Positions 49,393 through 58,673 of a stretch of 64,000 bases of DNA are shown in pieces. A program made the translations under genes and the position numbers. The first letter of the stretch is position 1, and each line of letters opens with the position of its first letter. Source of the stretch: Eubacteriales bacterium (GTDB lineage Bacteria; Bacillota; Clostridia; Lachnospirales; Lachnospiraceae); assembly GCA_030536575.1 (NCBI GenBank), contig JAUNPS010000027.1, positions 1 through 64,000 of the forward strand. Direction: 5' to 3'. Under the pieces are notes generated by a model. That model had not been told where the DNA came from. It was given only the letters and a program-made list of their open reading frames with translations, and made no database searches.

Positions 49393-50736
49393 TTATTCTT
49401 CCAAAGCTTCTGCGATTGCTTCGTCCGATCTGGTCTTGATGGATTCCATTGCCTCATCCAGGCTCTTGGAGCCCTGTCCATAAAGCTGTCCTTCTTCTAC
49501 CCAAATCTGATTGATGGTGGTATCTGCGGTTCCGGTGATCTTTTCGAATACCAGGTTCCGGTCATTGTCAAACCATGCAGTCTTGATGTCTTCCAGGGTG
49601 ATGCCGTCATGCTCGAAGCCTGGAAGGAGCTGCTCGGTGATATAGGTATCGACTTCTTCGTCGGTCAGGTCACGTCTTACCGGAATACGGCCGTGGCCAA
49701 GGGTGTACAGGTTTTCTGCGATGCAGGAAATCGCTGCGAAAGCTGCGTCTTTGTTTACGCTGGTCTTCGGAACTGCAACGCCTGTGGAAATGTACAGGGA
49801 AGATGCTTCCTGTCCTTCCGGATACGGCATCGGAAGGATGCCAGCCTCCCAATCACGCGGATACTTGGTCAGGTCGGTCAGGGTGCTTGCTACCCAGCCG
49901 CCGCAGATGAACATACCGATGTTTCCGTTTACCATGAAGGAGTTGTACGGATAGGTGCCGGAAGCGTATTCCACGCTGCTGGGCTGTACTTTCAGTTCAT
50001 TGCCGAAATCATAGAAGAATTTCAGGCTGGTCTTGAAGATTTCGTCGTCAAAATTGGACGTTCCGTCTTCTTTGTAGCATTCTGCGCCGCTCTGCAGGGC
50101 GTACATGTAGTTGTAGTTATCATAATCCAGCATGAAGGAACCCCAAATACCTTCTTCGTCGTTCTGCAGCAGCTTGGCGGTTTCAATGTATTTCTCCCAG
50201 GTCCAGCCTTCTGCTGAGGGGTACTCCACGCCCGCGTCGTCAAAAATCTTTTTGTTGTAGTAGGTCAGCCAGATGTCCGCGTACTCCGGAAGTGCGTAAA
50301 CCTGTCCGTCGTCGTAGGTAATCAGGTTGTCGCCGTAGGTCGCTTCCATATCGTATCCGGCCGCTGCTGCCAGCTCATCCAGGGGCTCCAGCACGCCTGC
50401 GTTGTAGAACTCTTTTAACTGAACCGGAGTTCTGGAAATGATATCGATTTCGTCGCCTGCCATCAGGCCTACCAGCACTTTGTCGATCTCACCTGCGTTG
50501 CTGGTGGGAACGATGGAGAATTCAATGTTGATGCCGGTCTTTTCTTTGATCAGCTCTACCATCTCGGTCATCTCTGCACCGGTCGCCGCGTTGTCGGTGG
50601 TCGCCCAGGTCAGGGTCACTCCCTCATAAGGTTTCTCGGCTTCTGCTTCCTCTGCCAGCACGCCCATTCCCGGAGCCAGCATGGATACGGACAGGACTGC
50701 CGCCAGACTCTTTTTCCACATGTTGTTCTGTTTCAT
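49393..50736 (-). CDS. Extracellular carbohydrate-binding protein of an ABC transporter
   Basis: A 447-residue family 1 solute-binding protein. The start at 50736 (MKQNNMWKKSLAAVLSVSML) follows AGGAGG at 9 bases. The signal peptide ends MGVLA|EEAEAEKP with an Ala-x-Ala-like site but no lipobox cysteine, unusual for a Gram-positive binding protein. The mature part has FSIVPTSNAGEIDKVLVGLM, ALPEYADIWLTYYNKKIFDD, NIGMFICGGWVASTL and GILPMPYPEGQEASSLYIST, all typical. It binds an oligosaccharide, presumably the lyase product of this locus. It is 84 bases after the YesM gene and possibly on the same transcript. Confidence 0.9.
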   Translation of the reverse strand: MKQNNMWKKSLAAVLSVSMLAPGMGVLAEEAEAEKPYEGVTLTWATTDNAATGAEMTEMVELIKEKTGINIEFSIVPTSNAGEIDKVLVGLMAGDEIDIISRTPVQLKEFYNAGVLEPLDELAAAAGYDMEATYGDNLITYDDGQVYALPEYADIWLTYYNKKIFDDAGVEYPSAEGWTWEKYIETAKLLQNDEEGIWGSFMLDYDNYNYMYALQSGAECYKEDGTSNFDDEIFKTSLKFFYDFGNELKVQPSSVEYASGTYPYNSFMVNGNIGMFICGGWVASTLTDLTKYPRDWEAGILPMPYPEGQEASSLYISTGVAVPKTSVNKDAAFAAISCIAENLYTLGHGRIPVRRDLTDEEVDTYITEQLLPGFEHDGITLEDIKTAWFDNDRNLVFEKITGTADTTINQIWVEEGQLYGQGSKSLDEAMESIKTRSDEAIAEALEE

Positions 50737-50820
50737 TGATTCTTTCCTCCTGTTTTTTGATAAGTCCATTTTATCGGAGAAAGGCGGCATTTTCCATAGG
50801 CGCTTTTTTTCTTTCATTGG

Positions 50821-52665
50821 TTATTTTTGTCCATTTAACCATTTTCTGGCTTCTTCTCCGGTGATTTTCGGTATTTTTAATACCGTCAGCGTGCCTTCGC
50901 CTGGCTTGCTGTAGATCCGCAGGGCATTTTTTACGTTGAAATAAAGTTCCAGCCGCGCTTCCACATTATGGAGGCCAATGCCGGTGCTGCGGCGGTTCTT
51001 CTCCTCCCCGCGTTTCGTCCCGTAAAGGATCTGGCGGCGCACTTCCTGTAAGCGCTCTTTGCTCATACCCGCGCCGTTGTCCAGAATGCGGATGACAATC
51101 CAATCCCTCCGAAGCCGGATATCCATCCGGATCTGAAGCGTCCGCTCCAGCCCTTCCATGCCGTACAGGAAGGAATTTTCCACAATGGGCTGCAGCAGCA
51201 ATTTTAACGTATAATACTCCCGCATCTGCGCCATATCCGTCTGCAAATCAAATGCAAAGCTGTCCCCGTAACGGTTTTTCTGGATTTTTATGTAGGCCAT
51301 CAGATGCTCGATCTCCTGCTGCATCCGGATAATCTGGTCGTCGCTGGCCGAAAGCCGGTACATCCGCCCCAGGGACGCCGCCAGACGTCCCACCTCCGGA
51401 TACCCCGCCTCCGTGGATTTCCAGACAATGTTTTCCAGGGTATTATACAGAAAATGCGGGTTGATCTGGCTGACCAGAACCTCCATTTCCAGTTCCTTTT
51501 TCCGCCGTTCGTTTTCCAGTTTTTCGACCACGTGGGTGTTGATGCTCTGGAGCATATCATTGTAGCAGGTCATCATTTTTCCCATTTCGTCCTGCTTCGC
51601 CACTTCTACGAACGCGTTTAAATTTCCGCGGTTGACATCCTGCATGGCTTCGTTCATCGCCGCGATCGGCTTCATGAAATTGCGGTAAAGATGCAGGATC
51701 ATAAACACACAGAACAGCAGGCAGACGAAAAACGCGAGAAAAATCTGCCCGTATAACTGATCGACCCCAGCCGTAATGCTCTTTAAAGGCACCGCCATCA
51801 CAGTCATCCAGTCATTGACCTCCGAAGGACGCACATAAATCTGCCAGCGCTCGCCATCGCGAATGGTCTCAAAGGCGTCTTCCTCCCGATTTAAAATCAG
51901 TTCTTTCCATTCATCCGGCAGCGTGCCTTCCCGCACCAGTTCTTCCTCGCTGGAAGATAACAGGCTCCCGTCCTCGTTCAGGATGTACATCTGGCTGTCC
52001 GTCCCCTCCACGATTTCCTGGTACGTACTGTAAAGGCTCTCCTCCGGCAATGCGAAGATATGGATATGGGTATAAAGACCCTTCTCCGTGGAATAGACCC
52101 GGCGGCTGCCAAACACGACCTGATCCTGGCGCAGCTCCCCGGTCTTCTCCTCCACCAGGAAATTTTCCTGCAAAGGATACCAGACGAACATCATCAGCTT
52201 GTCCGGATGGTTGATTTCCAGCTTTTCCAGGCATTCCAGCACTTCCTCGCCGTCGTTATCCGTATCCAGGAAATTAAACAGCACGCCTTTATAGGTGTAG
52301 ATGGCGCTGATCTTCTCATTTGTCCGCAGCATGTCCAGCCCTTCGAAAATCTGGTTCATAATCAGCCGGGTGTCCCGCCGCTTATAGATTTCCTCCCCTG
52401 CCTGATAGGTTTTGCTCATATATTCCAGCAGTTCCGTGTCGTAGGCGAAATTATCCGATACGCCGTAGATGTTCCAGAGCATGTCGTCCAGGTTCCGGCC
52501 CGCTTTCTCCACGCTGCTGTTGGCCATCCGAAGATACTGCTCTTCCATCCGGCTTCTGGTCTTGAAAAAAAGCACCGTGACGGCCAGGAGCATCGGAATG
52601 AGGCCGCAGAGGATAATGCCTAACATTTTCCATTTCAGGTTCAGGCCTCCGGTTGGTCTTTTCAT
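50821..52665 (-). CDS. YesM-type sensor histidine kinase
   Basis: A 614-residue kinase. TM1 is near residues 12-34, an extracytoplasmic Cache-like domain spans 35-300, TM2 is 306-328, then HAMP and the His_kinase domain with VSQINPHFLYNTLENIVWKS (phospho-His404). The ATPase has ILDNGAGMSKERLQEV and STGIGLHNVEARLELYF. The start at 52665 overlaps the response regulator stop (ATGA) with AAAGGAG upstream. YesM/LytS kinases beside ABC importers usually sense an oligosaccharide. Likely regulator of 42852-50736 and perhaps the heparinase-like gene. Confidence 0.9.
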   Translation of the reverse strand: MKRPTGGLNLKWKMLGIILCGLIPMLLAVTVLFFKTRSRMEEQYLRMANSSVEKAGRNLDDMLWNIYGVSDNFAYDTELLEYMSKTYQAGEEIYKRRDTRLIMNQIFEGLDMLRTNEKISAIYTYKGVLFNFLDTDNDGEEVLECLEKLEINHPDKLMMFVWYPLQENFLVEEKTGELRQDQVVFGSRRVYSTEKGLYTHIHIFALPEESLYSTYQEIVEGTDSQMYILNEDGSLLSSSEEELVREGTLPDEWKELILNREEDAFETIRDGERWQIYVRPSEVNDWMTVMAVPLKSITAGVDQLYGQIFLAFFVCLLFCVFMILHLYRNFMKPIAAMNEAMQDVNRGNLNAFVEVAKQDEMGKMMTCYNDMLQSINTHVVEKLENERRKKELEMEVLVSQINPHFLYNTLENIVWKSTEAGYPEVGRLAASLGRMYRLSASDDQIIRMQQEIEHLMAYIKIQKNRYGDSFAFDLQTDMAQMREYYTLKLLLQPIVENSFLYGMEGLERTLQIRMDIRLRRDWIVIRILDNGAGMSKERLQEVRRQILYGTKRGEEKNRRSTGIGLHNVEARLELYFNVKNALRIYSKPGEGTLTVLKIPKITGEEARKWLNGQK

Positions 52666-54257
52666 GCTTCCGGCTCCTTTCGTCCCAGGCTGCTCCGGTA
52701 TTCGTTGGGGCTGGTTCCGTAATAGCGCCGGAAGACTTTGATATAGTTGGACACATCCGCCCAGCCGATCTCCTCGGCGATTTCATAGACCTTTTTGGCA
52801 GGGTCGGCCAGCAGGCTTTTGCTGTATTCCAGCCGTTTCCGGGTCACATAGTCGCTGAAATTACACTGAAATTCATTTTTGAAAATCCGGGAAATGTAGG
52901 CGGCGCTTTTATGTACCTGCCCGGCGGCATATTCCAGTGAAAAAATATTCAAGCAATATTCCCGGTCAATGAGGTCGCGGATCGTATAGGCCAGCGCGTT
53001 TTTCTTCTTATTCTCCGCAAGCGTCCCTTCCAGCCGCTTACACACCCCTTCCAGAATCTCCTCCAGAAAGGCTTCCTTTTCTTCCAGGCTCGCCGCGTCT
53101 ACCAGGTCGGTGTAACGTTTTCCCTGCTCCCGCATCAGCTCTTCCAAACTCAGGTCATACTTCAAAAGCTCCCGGGAAATGCGGAACAGCAGCTCCTGGC
53201 AGATGCGGTTCACATATCCGTATTCTTTCAGCTTCCGATCCCGGAATTTGGACACCACGCCGTGAATCTCCCCGAAAATCTCCTCTGTCTGAAATTTCAA
53301 AAGCAGGGCCAGCAGCCGCTCCGCATCGAAAAAGACCGTCTCATAGGGAAATTCTTCTTCCAGCAGCTCGTCATAAAAAATTATGCAGCCTTCTTCATCC
53401 GTGAACTGTTTCTGTGAGATACAGCATTTCGCCTGCTCATAACACTGGGGAATCATCCGGAAATCTCCCGCTGAATCGCTGATTCCTGCGGAAACCGTCC
53501 AGCCAAAGGCTTCCTTCGTCTCTACTCCCAGCTTTTTCACGCAATGAAGGAGCTGTTCCTTTGGAATCTTCAGGGCCTTCCCCCGGACGATTCCCACCAC
53601 ATAATCTTCAAAACTCAGGAAAAACCGCGTCTCCATTTCGTCGGCGGAAAACGCTTCCTCTCCCATCGCCATCAGCTCCCGGCCAAGCCGGTAGGCGGTT
53701 TCCCTGTCCCCGGTCTTGCCGTCCGGTTTCAGGATGACCACGTAAAACTCCAGCGCGTCTTCCAGAAGAAATTCCCGTTCCAGCTCCTCCTGGGTGAGGC
53801 CGTAGCCCCGGAGCAGCTTATTGAAATAGCTTTCCAATTGGGTCTTCTTCAGAGCCTGGTACTCCTCTTTCCGCTCCTGCTCTTCATCCAGGCGCCGCTT
53901 CATTTTCCGGAACAATTCTTCGAATTCATCCACGTCCGTGGGCTTTAACAGGTATTCCGTCACCTGGTTTTTGATGGACATGTTCAGGTATTCGTAGTCG
54001 TTGTAGCCGCTTAAAATCACGATTTTGATTTCCGGGTAGTTCTGATTCAGGTACTGCATCAGTTCTACGCCGTCCTTTTTCGGCATGCGGATATCCGAAA
54101 GTACCACATGGGGCGCGTCCCGCTCGATTTCCCGGATCGCCTCCTCCCCGTCGGCCAGGACGGCCGTCACCTGGAAGCCCCACTCGTTCCAGGGAATCCC
54201 TCTGGCGATTCCATTCCGGATCGCTTCCTCATCGTCCACAATCATGAGCTTATACAT
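52662..54257 (-). CDS. YesN-type response regulator with AraC DNA-binding domain
   Basis: A 531-residue regulator. The N-terminal receiver has MIVDDEEAIRNGI, VVLSDIRMPKKDG (Asp55), ILSGYNDYEY and YLLKPTDVDEF. A central helical region of about 270 residues follows. The C-terminal AraC domain has IFSLEYAAGQVHKSAAYISR, IFKNEFQCNFSDYVTRKR and IAEEIGWADVSNYIKVFRRY with the closing GTSPNEYR. It pairs with the YesM kinase and is 16 bases after the heparinase-like gene in the same direction. Confidence 0.9.
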   Translation of the reverse strand: MYKLMIVDDEEAIRNGIARGIPWNEWGFQVTAVLADGEEAIREIERDAPHVVLSDIRMPKKDGVELMQYLNQNYPEIKIVILSGYNDYEYLNMSIKNQVTEYLLKPTDVDEFEELFRKMKRRLDEEQERKEEYQALKKTQLESYFNKLLRGYGLTQEELEREFLLEDALEFYVVILKPDGKTGDRETAYRLGRELMAMGEEAFSADEMETRFFLSFEDYVVGIVRGKALKIPKEQLLHCVKKLGVETKEAFGWTVSAGISDSAGDFRMIPQCYEQAKCCISQKQFTDEEGCIIFYDELLEEEFPYETVFFDAERLLALLLKFQTEEIFGEIHGVVSKFRDRKLKEYGYVNRICQELLFRISRELLKYDLSLEELMREQGKRYTDLVDAASLEEKEAFLEEILEGVCKRLEGTLAENKKKNALAYTIRDLIDREYCLNIFSLEYAAGQVHKSAAYISRIFKNEFQCNFSDYVTRKRLEYSKSLLADPAKKVYEIAEEIGWADVSNYIKVFRRYYGTSPNEYRSSLGRKEPEA

Positions 54258-54272
54258 GGATACTCCTCCCTT

Positions 54273-56249
54273 TTACCACTCCAGAACTGCGCTTTCCTCC
54301 TGATCCCGGAAAACCATGGTCTTTCCAAGGCCCATTTTCCCGTCAATCCCAATCAGGCCGCTGGGTTCTGCCAAATCCCTGTACCGGAAGACGACCGTGT
54401 ATTCCCGTCCCTGATACTGAATCTGAACGCCTTCTCCGTAGTCCGCATCCAGTTCTTCCCCTTTTTGGATAGAAAAAACAGGGATCCGTTTTGCCTTAGC
54501 CGTCCCTTTTGCAATGACGGTGTAAGCCGCATAAATCCCGCTGCCCTCCCCAGTCATGCAGATAGCCTGATTTCCCACATATTCGTTATAATGTCTGGAG
54601 CAAATGGACGCTTCCTCGGTGATTTCCGCGTCTTTTCCCAAGAAATGGAATTCTGCTTTTGTGTTCTTTCCAAGGAATGTCCAAACATTCCCGCTGCCTT
54701 CCAGCCTGCCCTCCGGCGAGAAATGAAATTGTTCCGAAAAGCGGTGCCTGCTTCCGGAATGGAACAGGTCGGCCAGCAGATAGAGGCCTTTTGCCAGCCG
54801 CAGGACTTTCCGGTGACAATAGACGTCCGTCCCTCTCTGCAAATAGCCCAGATGCCCCGCCTGTACCATGCAGTAATCGCCTGCTGTGCAGACATTCTGG
54901 CGGATTTCCGGCATTGTCCCCGTTACCGTCCAGGAATCCAGACATTCCGTATAATCTTTTCTGTCCACCAGTACCGTGTTATGGGCGCGGCTGCTTTTCA
55001 GCCCTTTTCGTTTTTCATGGAACACATACTGGTAACGTCCGCCGTCCACTAAAACGTCTTCCCCGTCCAGCACCAGATCCACATGGAGCTTATCGAAATG
55101 GCCGTGGCCGCCGCCTAAGGAACCTGCCCGAAAATGCAGCAGATCTCCCTCTTCGCCCCAATCCGAGCGCAGATACGCATTCCCGCTCTCGTTCAGGAAC
55201 CAGTCCGTCTGCTCCGGCTTGCACACACCAAGTTTCTCATACGCCTGCGCGCCCTCTCTGCCAAAATCCCAGGCTCCTTCGTAATCCAGGTTCGGATAAG
55301 CGCCGAATTTCAGCGTCTCATCCTTTAAAAGGAAAGCGCTGTGCGTGAGCTGATCCCGCAGGTCAGTCTCGTCGCTGTCGCCCATGGCAAACTGACAGTG
55401 GTTCGGCTTCTTCCAGGCCAGGTTCGCCAGCGCCATTTTTCGAACCGTCTCTTCCAGGAATGCCGGAACCTCTCGTTTTTCAGCCTGGATCCGGTGCATC
55501 ACTTCCATGAAGCAATGCAGCACCTCATTATGGTACATCGGCGACTGCTCCCATTGCACGCCGTCTCCCATGATCTGGGTGTGCGCCTCCTCTTTCAGGC
55601 GCGCGAGGGCCGCTTCCCGGAAACGCTCTTCATCCAGGGCGGAACCGATCAGATAAAGCCCGCAATTTTCCAAAACGCCCCAATTGCTGGAAACTTTAAA
55701 CGGCGTGTACGCCCCCAGCAGGTATTCCCCGTGAACGCGCAGGGATTCCTCAAACAGCTCCACCACCTCGTCCGTCAGTTCCGGGCTTTCCTCGAAATAG
55801 GAAATGGCCTTTGTCCAGGTTTCGCCCCGGATTCCCGCCTCAATGGTACGCCAGGAGGTGCCTTCCCGCTCCCTGCACAGCTTCTGCGTAGAAATCCAGT
55901 CCTTCAGCAGGTGTACAAATGCTTTCGCATACGCTTCGTCCCCGGTAAGCTGGTAAGCCTGGCCCAGGCACATAAAGTACCGGTGGCGGTTTAACTGGTA
56001 GACAAATTCCGGGTCAAAAAAAGGCGGCTTCTCCCAGTCGATGTTACCAGAATAAGTCACCGGTTCATAAGTCCGCTCCATGTCCCAGGGCAGGTCAAAC
56101 ACGAAGGTCTGTCTGCACACCTCCCCGGCAATCCGCAGGCGCTGCTTTGTCTCCTCCGGCCAGCTTGCCTTTACATAGTCCCCGCACCATTGCCACAATT
56201 CCTTTGGCCGTCGGTCGGCCTGTCTCGCAAAATACGCTTCTTTCCTCAC
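54273..56249 (-). CDS. Heparinase II/III-family polysaccharide lyase-like protein
   Basis: A 658-residue protein. The N-terminal alpha-toroid (1-340) has NRHRYFMCLGQAYQLTGDEA, WRTIEAGIRGETWTKAISYF, SSNWGVLENCGLYLIGSALD and QWEQSPMYHNEVLHCFMEVM. The C-terminal beta-sandwich has GGHGHFDKLHVDLVLDGEDV, GGRYQYVFHEKRKGLKSSRA and HNTVLVD. Y-H-N-E and H-G-H-F-D-K-L are the catalytic and metal-binding landmarks of PL12/PL15/PL21-like enzymes. The start is GTG at 56249 with AAGGAGGAG upstream, overlapping the truA stop (GTGA). No signal peptide, so it acts on imported oligosaccharides. By beta-elimination it would give the unsaturated uronate that GH88 removes. Confidence 0.85.
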   Translation of the reverse strand: MRKEAYFARQADRRPKELWQWCGDYVKASWPEETKQRLRIAGEVCRQTFVFDLPWDMERTYEPVTYSGNIDWEKPPFFDPEFVYQLNRHRYFMCLGQAYQLTGDEAYAKAFVHLLKDWISTQKLCREREGTSWRTIEAGIRGETWTKAISYFEESPELTDEVVELFEESLRVHGEYLLGAYTPFKVSSNWGVLENCGLYLIGSALDEERFREAALARLKEEAHTQIMGDGVQWEQSPMYHNEVLHCFMEVMHRIQAEKREVPAFLEETVRKMALANLAWKKPNHCQFAMGDSDETDLRDQLTHSAFLLKDETLKFGAYPNLDYEGAWDFGREGAQAYEKLGVCKPEQTDWFLNESGNAYLRSDWGEEGDLLHFRAGSLGGGHGHFDKLHVDLVLDGEDVLVDGGRYQYVFHEKRKGLKSSRAHNTVLVDRKDYTECLDSWTVTGTMPEIRQNVCTAGDYCMVQAGHLGYLQRGTDVYCHRKVLRLAKGLYLLADLFHSGSRHRFSEQFHFSPEGRLEGSGNVWTFLGKNTKAEFHFLGKDAEITEEASICSRHYNEYVGNQAICMTGEGSGIYAAYTVIAKGTAKAKRIPVFSIQKGEELDADYGEGVQIQYQGREYTVVFRYRDLAEPSGLIGIDGKMGLGKTMVFRDQEESAVLEW

Positions 56250-57019
56250 TGTTCTCCTCCTTCTCCCATTTCCAGTTCTTTGGGGTCATATTCGATTTCC
56301 ACCAGGGTCAGTCCCTCCGGCCTGGCGGTCTCCCCGGCCCTGGAACGGTCTTTCGCTTCCAGAATCTCCTTCACCTGCTCCGGCTGGTAGTAGCCGCTCC
56401 CGACCCGGATTAAGGTGCCCGCAATGATTCGGATCATATTGTATAAAAAACCGTTTCCCCGCACGCGCAGGACGATCTCGTCCCCCACTTTTTCCACATC
56501 CATTGAATAAATCGTCCGCACCGTGGATTCCACGTCCGGCTTTGCCGTGCAAAAGCTTTTAAAGTCATGCTCCCCCACCAGATAGGACGCGCCCGCCCAC
56601 ATTTTTTCCACATCCAGCGGATAATAATAGAAATACGAATACAGTCGCTTCGTAGGGTCCGGAAACCGGCGGTTCAGGATGCGGTATTCGTAGGTCTTCG
56701 CCGTTTTCGCAAAACGCGGATGGAAGGTGTCCGGCACCTGGCAGGAATCCTGGATGCGGATATCCGCCGGGAGCCTGGTGTTCAGGGCATAGGAAATCTT
56801 CTCCGCGGGCATCCGCGCAGACGTGTCGAAAATGGCCACATTGCCCAAAGCATGTACCCCCGCATCCGTCCGGCTCGCCCCGGCGATGCGTATAGGTTCC
56901 TGCAGAAGCTCCGATAAATGATGCTCCAGGACCTCCTGCACGCTCACGCCGTTTGGCTGGAACTGCCAGCCGCAGTAATTCGTGCCGTCATAGGCGACGA
57001 TCAGTTTTACCCGTTTCAT
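56246..57019 (-). CDS. truA: tRNA pseudouridine(38-40) synthase
   Basis: A 257-residue TruA. Catalytic Asp52 lies in IAGASRTDAGVHALGNVAIF. YDGTNYCGWQFQPNGVSVQE, SYFYYYPLDVEKMWAGASYL, HDFKSFC and NGFLYNMIRIIAGTLIRVGS are all conserved. The start at 57019 overlaps the EcfT stop (ATGA). TruA isomerises U38, U39 and U40 of the tRNA anticodon stem-loop. Its place after ecfT is the usual clostridial order. The gene after it is normally ribosomal (rplM), but here it is a lyase, with coupled translation. Confidence 0.95.
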   Translation of the reverse strand: MKRVKLIVAYDGTNYCGWQFQPNGVSVQEVLEHHLSELLQEPIRIAGASRTDAGVHALGNVAIFDTSARMPAEKISYALNTRLPADIRIQDSCQVPDTFHPRFAKTAKTYEYRILNRRFPDPTKRLYSYFYYYPLDVEKMWAGASYLVGEHDFKSFCTAKPDVESTVRTIYSMDVEKVGDEIVLRVRGNGFLYNMIRIIAGTLIRVGSGYYQPEQVKEILEAKDRSRAGETARPEGLTLVEIEYDPKELEMGEGGEQ

Positions 57020-57822
57020 ATCTTCACGAAAACTCCTGTCAGAATCACAATTCCCAGATAGCCGAACAAAATTCCATAAGCAATATAGTCCCGCTTTTTG
57101 TAAATCAGCGGTTTCATTTTCGTCCGGCCGTCACCGCCCCGGTAGCCTCTGGCCTCCATGGCCATCGCCAGGTCATTGGCCCGCCGGAAGGCTGAGATAA
57201 ACAGCGGTACCAGCAAAGGCACCAGGCTTTTCGCCTTCTGGATCAGGCCGCCGGAGTCGAAATCCGCGCCCCTGGCCATCTGGGCTTTCATGATCTTATC
57301 CGTCTCTTCCATCAGGATCGGGATAAAGCGCAGGGCAATGGACATGGTCATGGCAACGTCGTGGACAGGCACATGCAGCTTATTTAACGGCCGCAGCGCC
57401 TTTTCGATGCCGTCCGTCAGGTTATTCGGCGTTGTCGTCAAAGTCATGATCGTAGATCCTAAAATCAGGAATACGAGACGGATCGCCATAAATAAGGACT
57501 GCCGGATTCCTTCCTCGGTAATTTTCAGCTTCCAAATCTGGAAAACCACGGTTCCTGGCGTCAGGAACAGGTTAAAGACCACGGTGATCATTAAAAGCAT
57601 CATGATGCTTTTTAAGCCCCGCGTCATAAATTTGAACGGGACTTTCGAGATGCGGATCACGATCGCCAGAAACAGGGCCGCCACCGCATACACCGCAAAG
57701 GAGCGGTATAAAAACAGGGAGATGATAAACAGAATCGTCCCGCCCAGCTTCACTCTGGGATCCAGGCGGTGGATCACGGAATCTGCCGGATAGTATTGTC
57801 CAAGTGTAATATCTCTGATCAT
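57016..57822 (-). CDS. ecfT: Energy-coupling factor transmembrane protein EcfT
   Basis: A 268-residue membrane protein. [20 protein letters not shown] and PRVKLGGTILFIISLFLYRS is the N-terminal signature. Coupling helices carry AQMARGADFDSGGLIQKAKS and AMEARGYRGGDGRTKM (two A-R-G motifs). About five or six TMs. It overlaps EcfA2 (ATGA) and TruA (ATGA). EcfT joins EcfA1/EcfA2 to interchangeable vitamin-binding S components. Confidence 0.95.
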   Translation of the reverse strand: MIRDITLGQYYPADSVIHRLDPRVKLGGTILFIISLFLYRSFAVYAVAALFLAIVIRISKVPFKFMTRGLKSIMMLLMITVVFNLFLTPGTVVFQIWKLKITEEGIRQSLFMAIRLVFLILGSTIMTLTTTPNNLTDGIEKALRPLNKLHVPVHDVAMTMSIALRFIPILMEETDKIMKAQMARGADFDSGGLIQKAKSLVPLLVPLFISAFRRANDLAMAMEARGYRGGDGRTKMKPLIYKKRDYIAYGILFGYLGIVILTGVFVKI

Positions 57823-58673
57823 ATGCGTTTCTCCAATGCTTGTAAGATAGCGTCCCTGGCTTCTTCCACGGTGGTCGCATGGGTGTCAATGTCCCATCTG
57901 GCGGCTTCCAGGGCTTTGACCACATAGGTTACCTGGGGCGCGGCCAGGCCGATCTTTTCCAGTTCTTTATAATGCTGGAAGACGTCTCTTGGCGCGCCGT
58001 CGTACAGAACTTTTCCTTTATTCATCACGATGATCCGCTCTACATAGCGGGCCACATCCTCCATGCTGTGGGATACCAGCACAACGGTAATTTTCCGCGT
58101 CTCATGCAGCCAGGCAATCTGATCCAGGATTTCGTCCCTTCCTCTGGGATCCAGCCCTGCCGTAGGCTCGTCCAGGATCAGCACCTTCGGGTGCATGGCA
58201 AGGATCCCGGCGATGGCAACCCGGCGCTTCTGGCCGCCGGACAGTTCGAAGGGCGATTTTGTATAATATTCTTCGGAAATCCCGACCTGGGCCAGGGCTT
58301 CTTTTGCCCGCGCTTCCACCTCTTCCTGGGGAAGGCCCTGGTTTTTCGGGCCGAAACACACGTCGGTAAAGACGTCGATTTCAAAAAGCTGATGCTCCGG
58401 ATACTGGAAGACCAGGCCGACATTGCTGCGCAGGGCGCGCATGTCATAGCCCTCCTGATAAATGTCTTCCCCATTATAATAGATCGTTCCGGAGGTTCCT
58501 TTTAACAGGCCGTTCAAATGCTGGATCAAGGTAGATTTTCCGGAGCCGGTGTGGCCGATGATGCCGATAAACTGACCGTCCGGCAGTTCCAGGTTCACGT
58601 CATCCAGGGCTTTCTTCTCAAATGCCGTTCCTTCGGCATAAATATGGCTTAATTTTTCGATTTTAATTGACAT
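57819..58673 (-). CDS. ecfA2: Energy-coupling factor ATPase EcfA2
   Basis: A 284-residue ATPase. Walker A is [15 protein letters not shown], the Q-loop [13 protein letters not shown], the signature [20 protein letters not shown], Walker [17 protein letters not shown] and the switch [10 protein letters not shown]. The start at 58673 lies within the end of EcfA1 (25-base overlap). YPEHQLFE distinguishes EcfA2 from EcfA1 (NPDNQI). Confidence 0.95.
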   Translation of the reverse strand: MSIKIEKLSHIYAEGTAFEKKALDDVNLELPDGQFIGIIGHTGSGKSTLIQHLNGLLKGTSGTIYYNGEDIYQEGYDMRALRSNVGLVFQYPEHQLFEIDVFTDVCFGPKNQGLPQEEVEARAKEALAQVGISEEYYTKSPFELSGGQKRRVAIAGILAMHPKVLILDEPTAGLDPRGRDEILDQIAWLHETRKITVVLVSHSMEDVARYVERIIVMNKGKVLYDGAPRDVFQHYKELEKIGLAAPQVTYVVKALEAARWDIDTHATTVEEARDAILQALEKRI

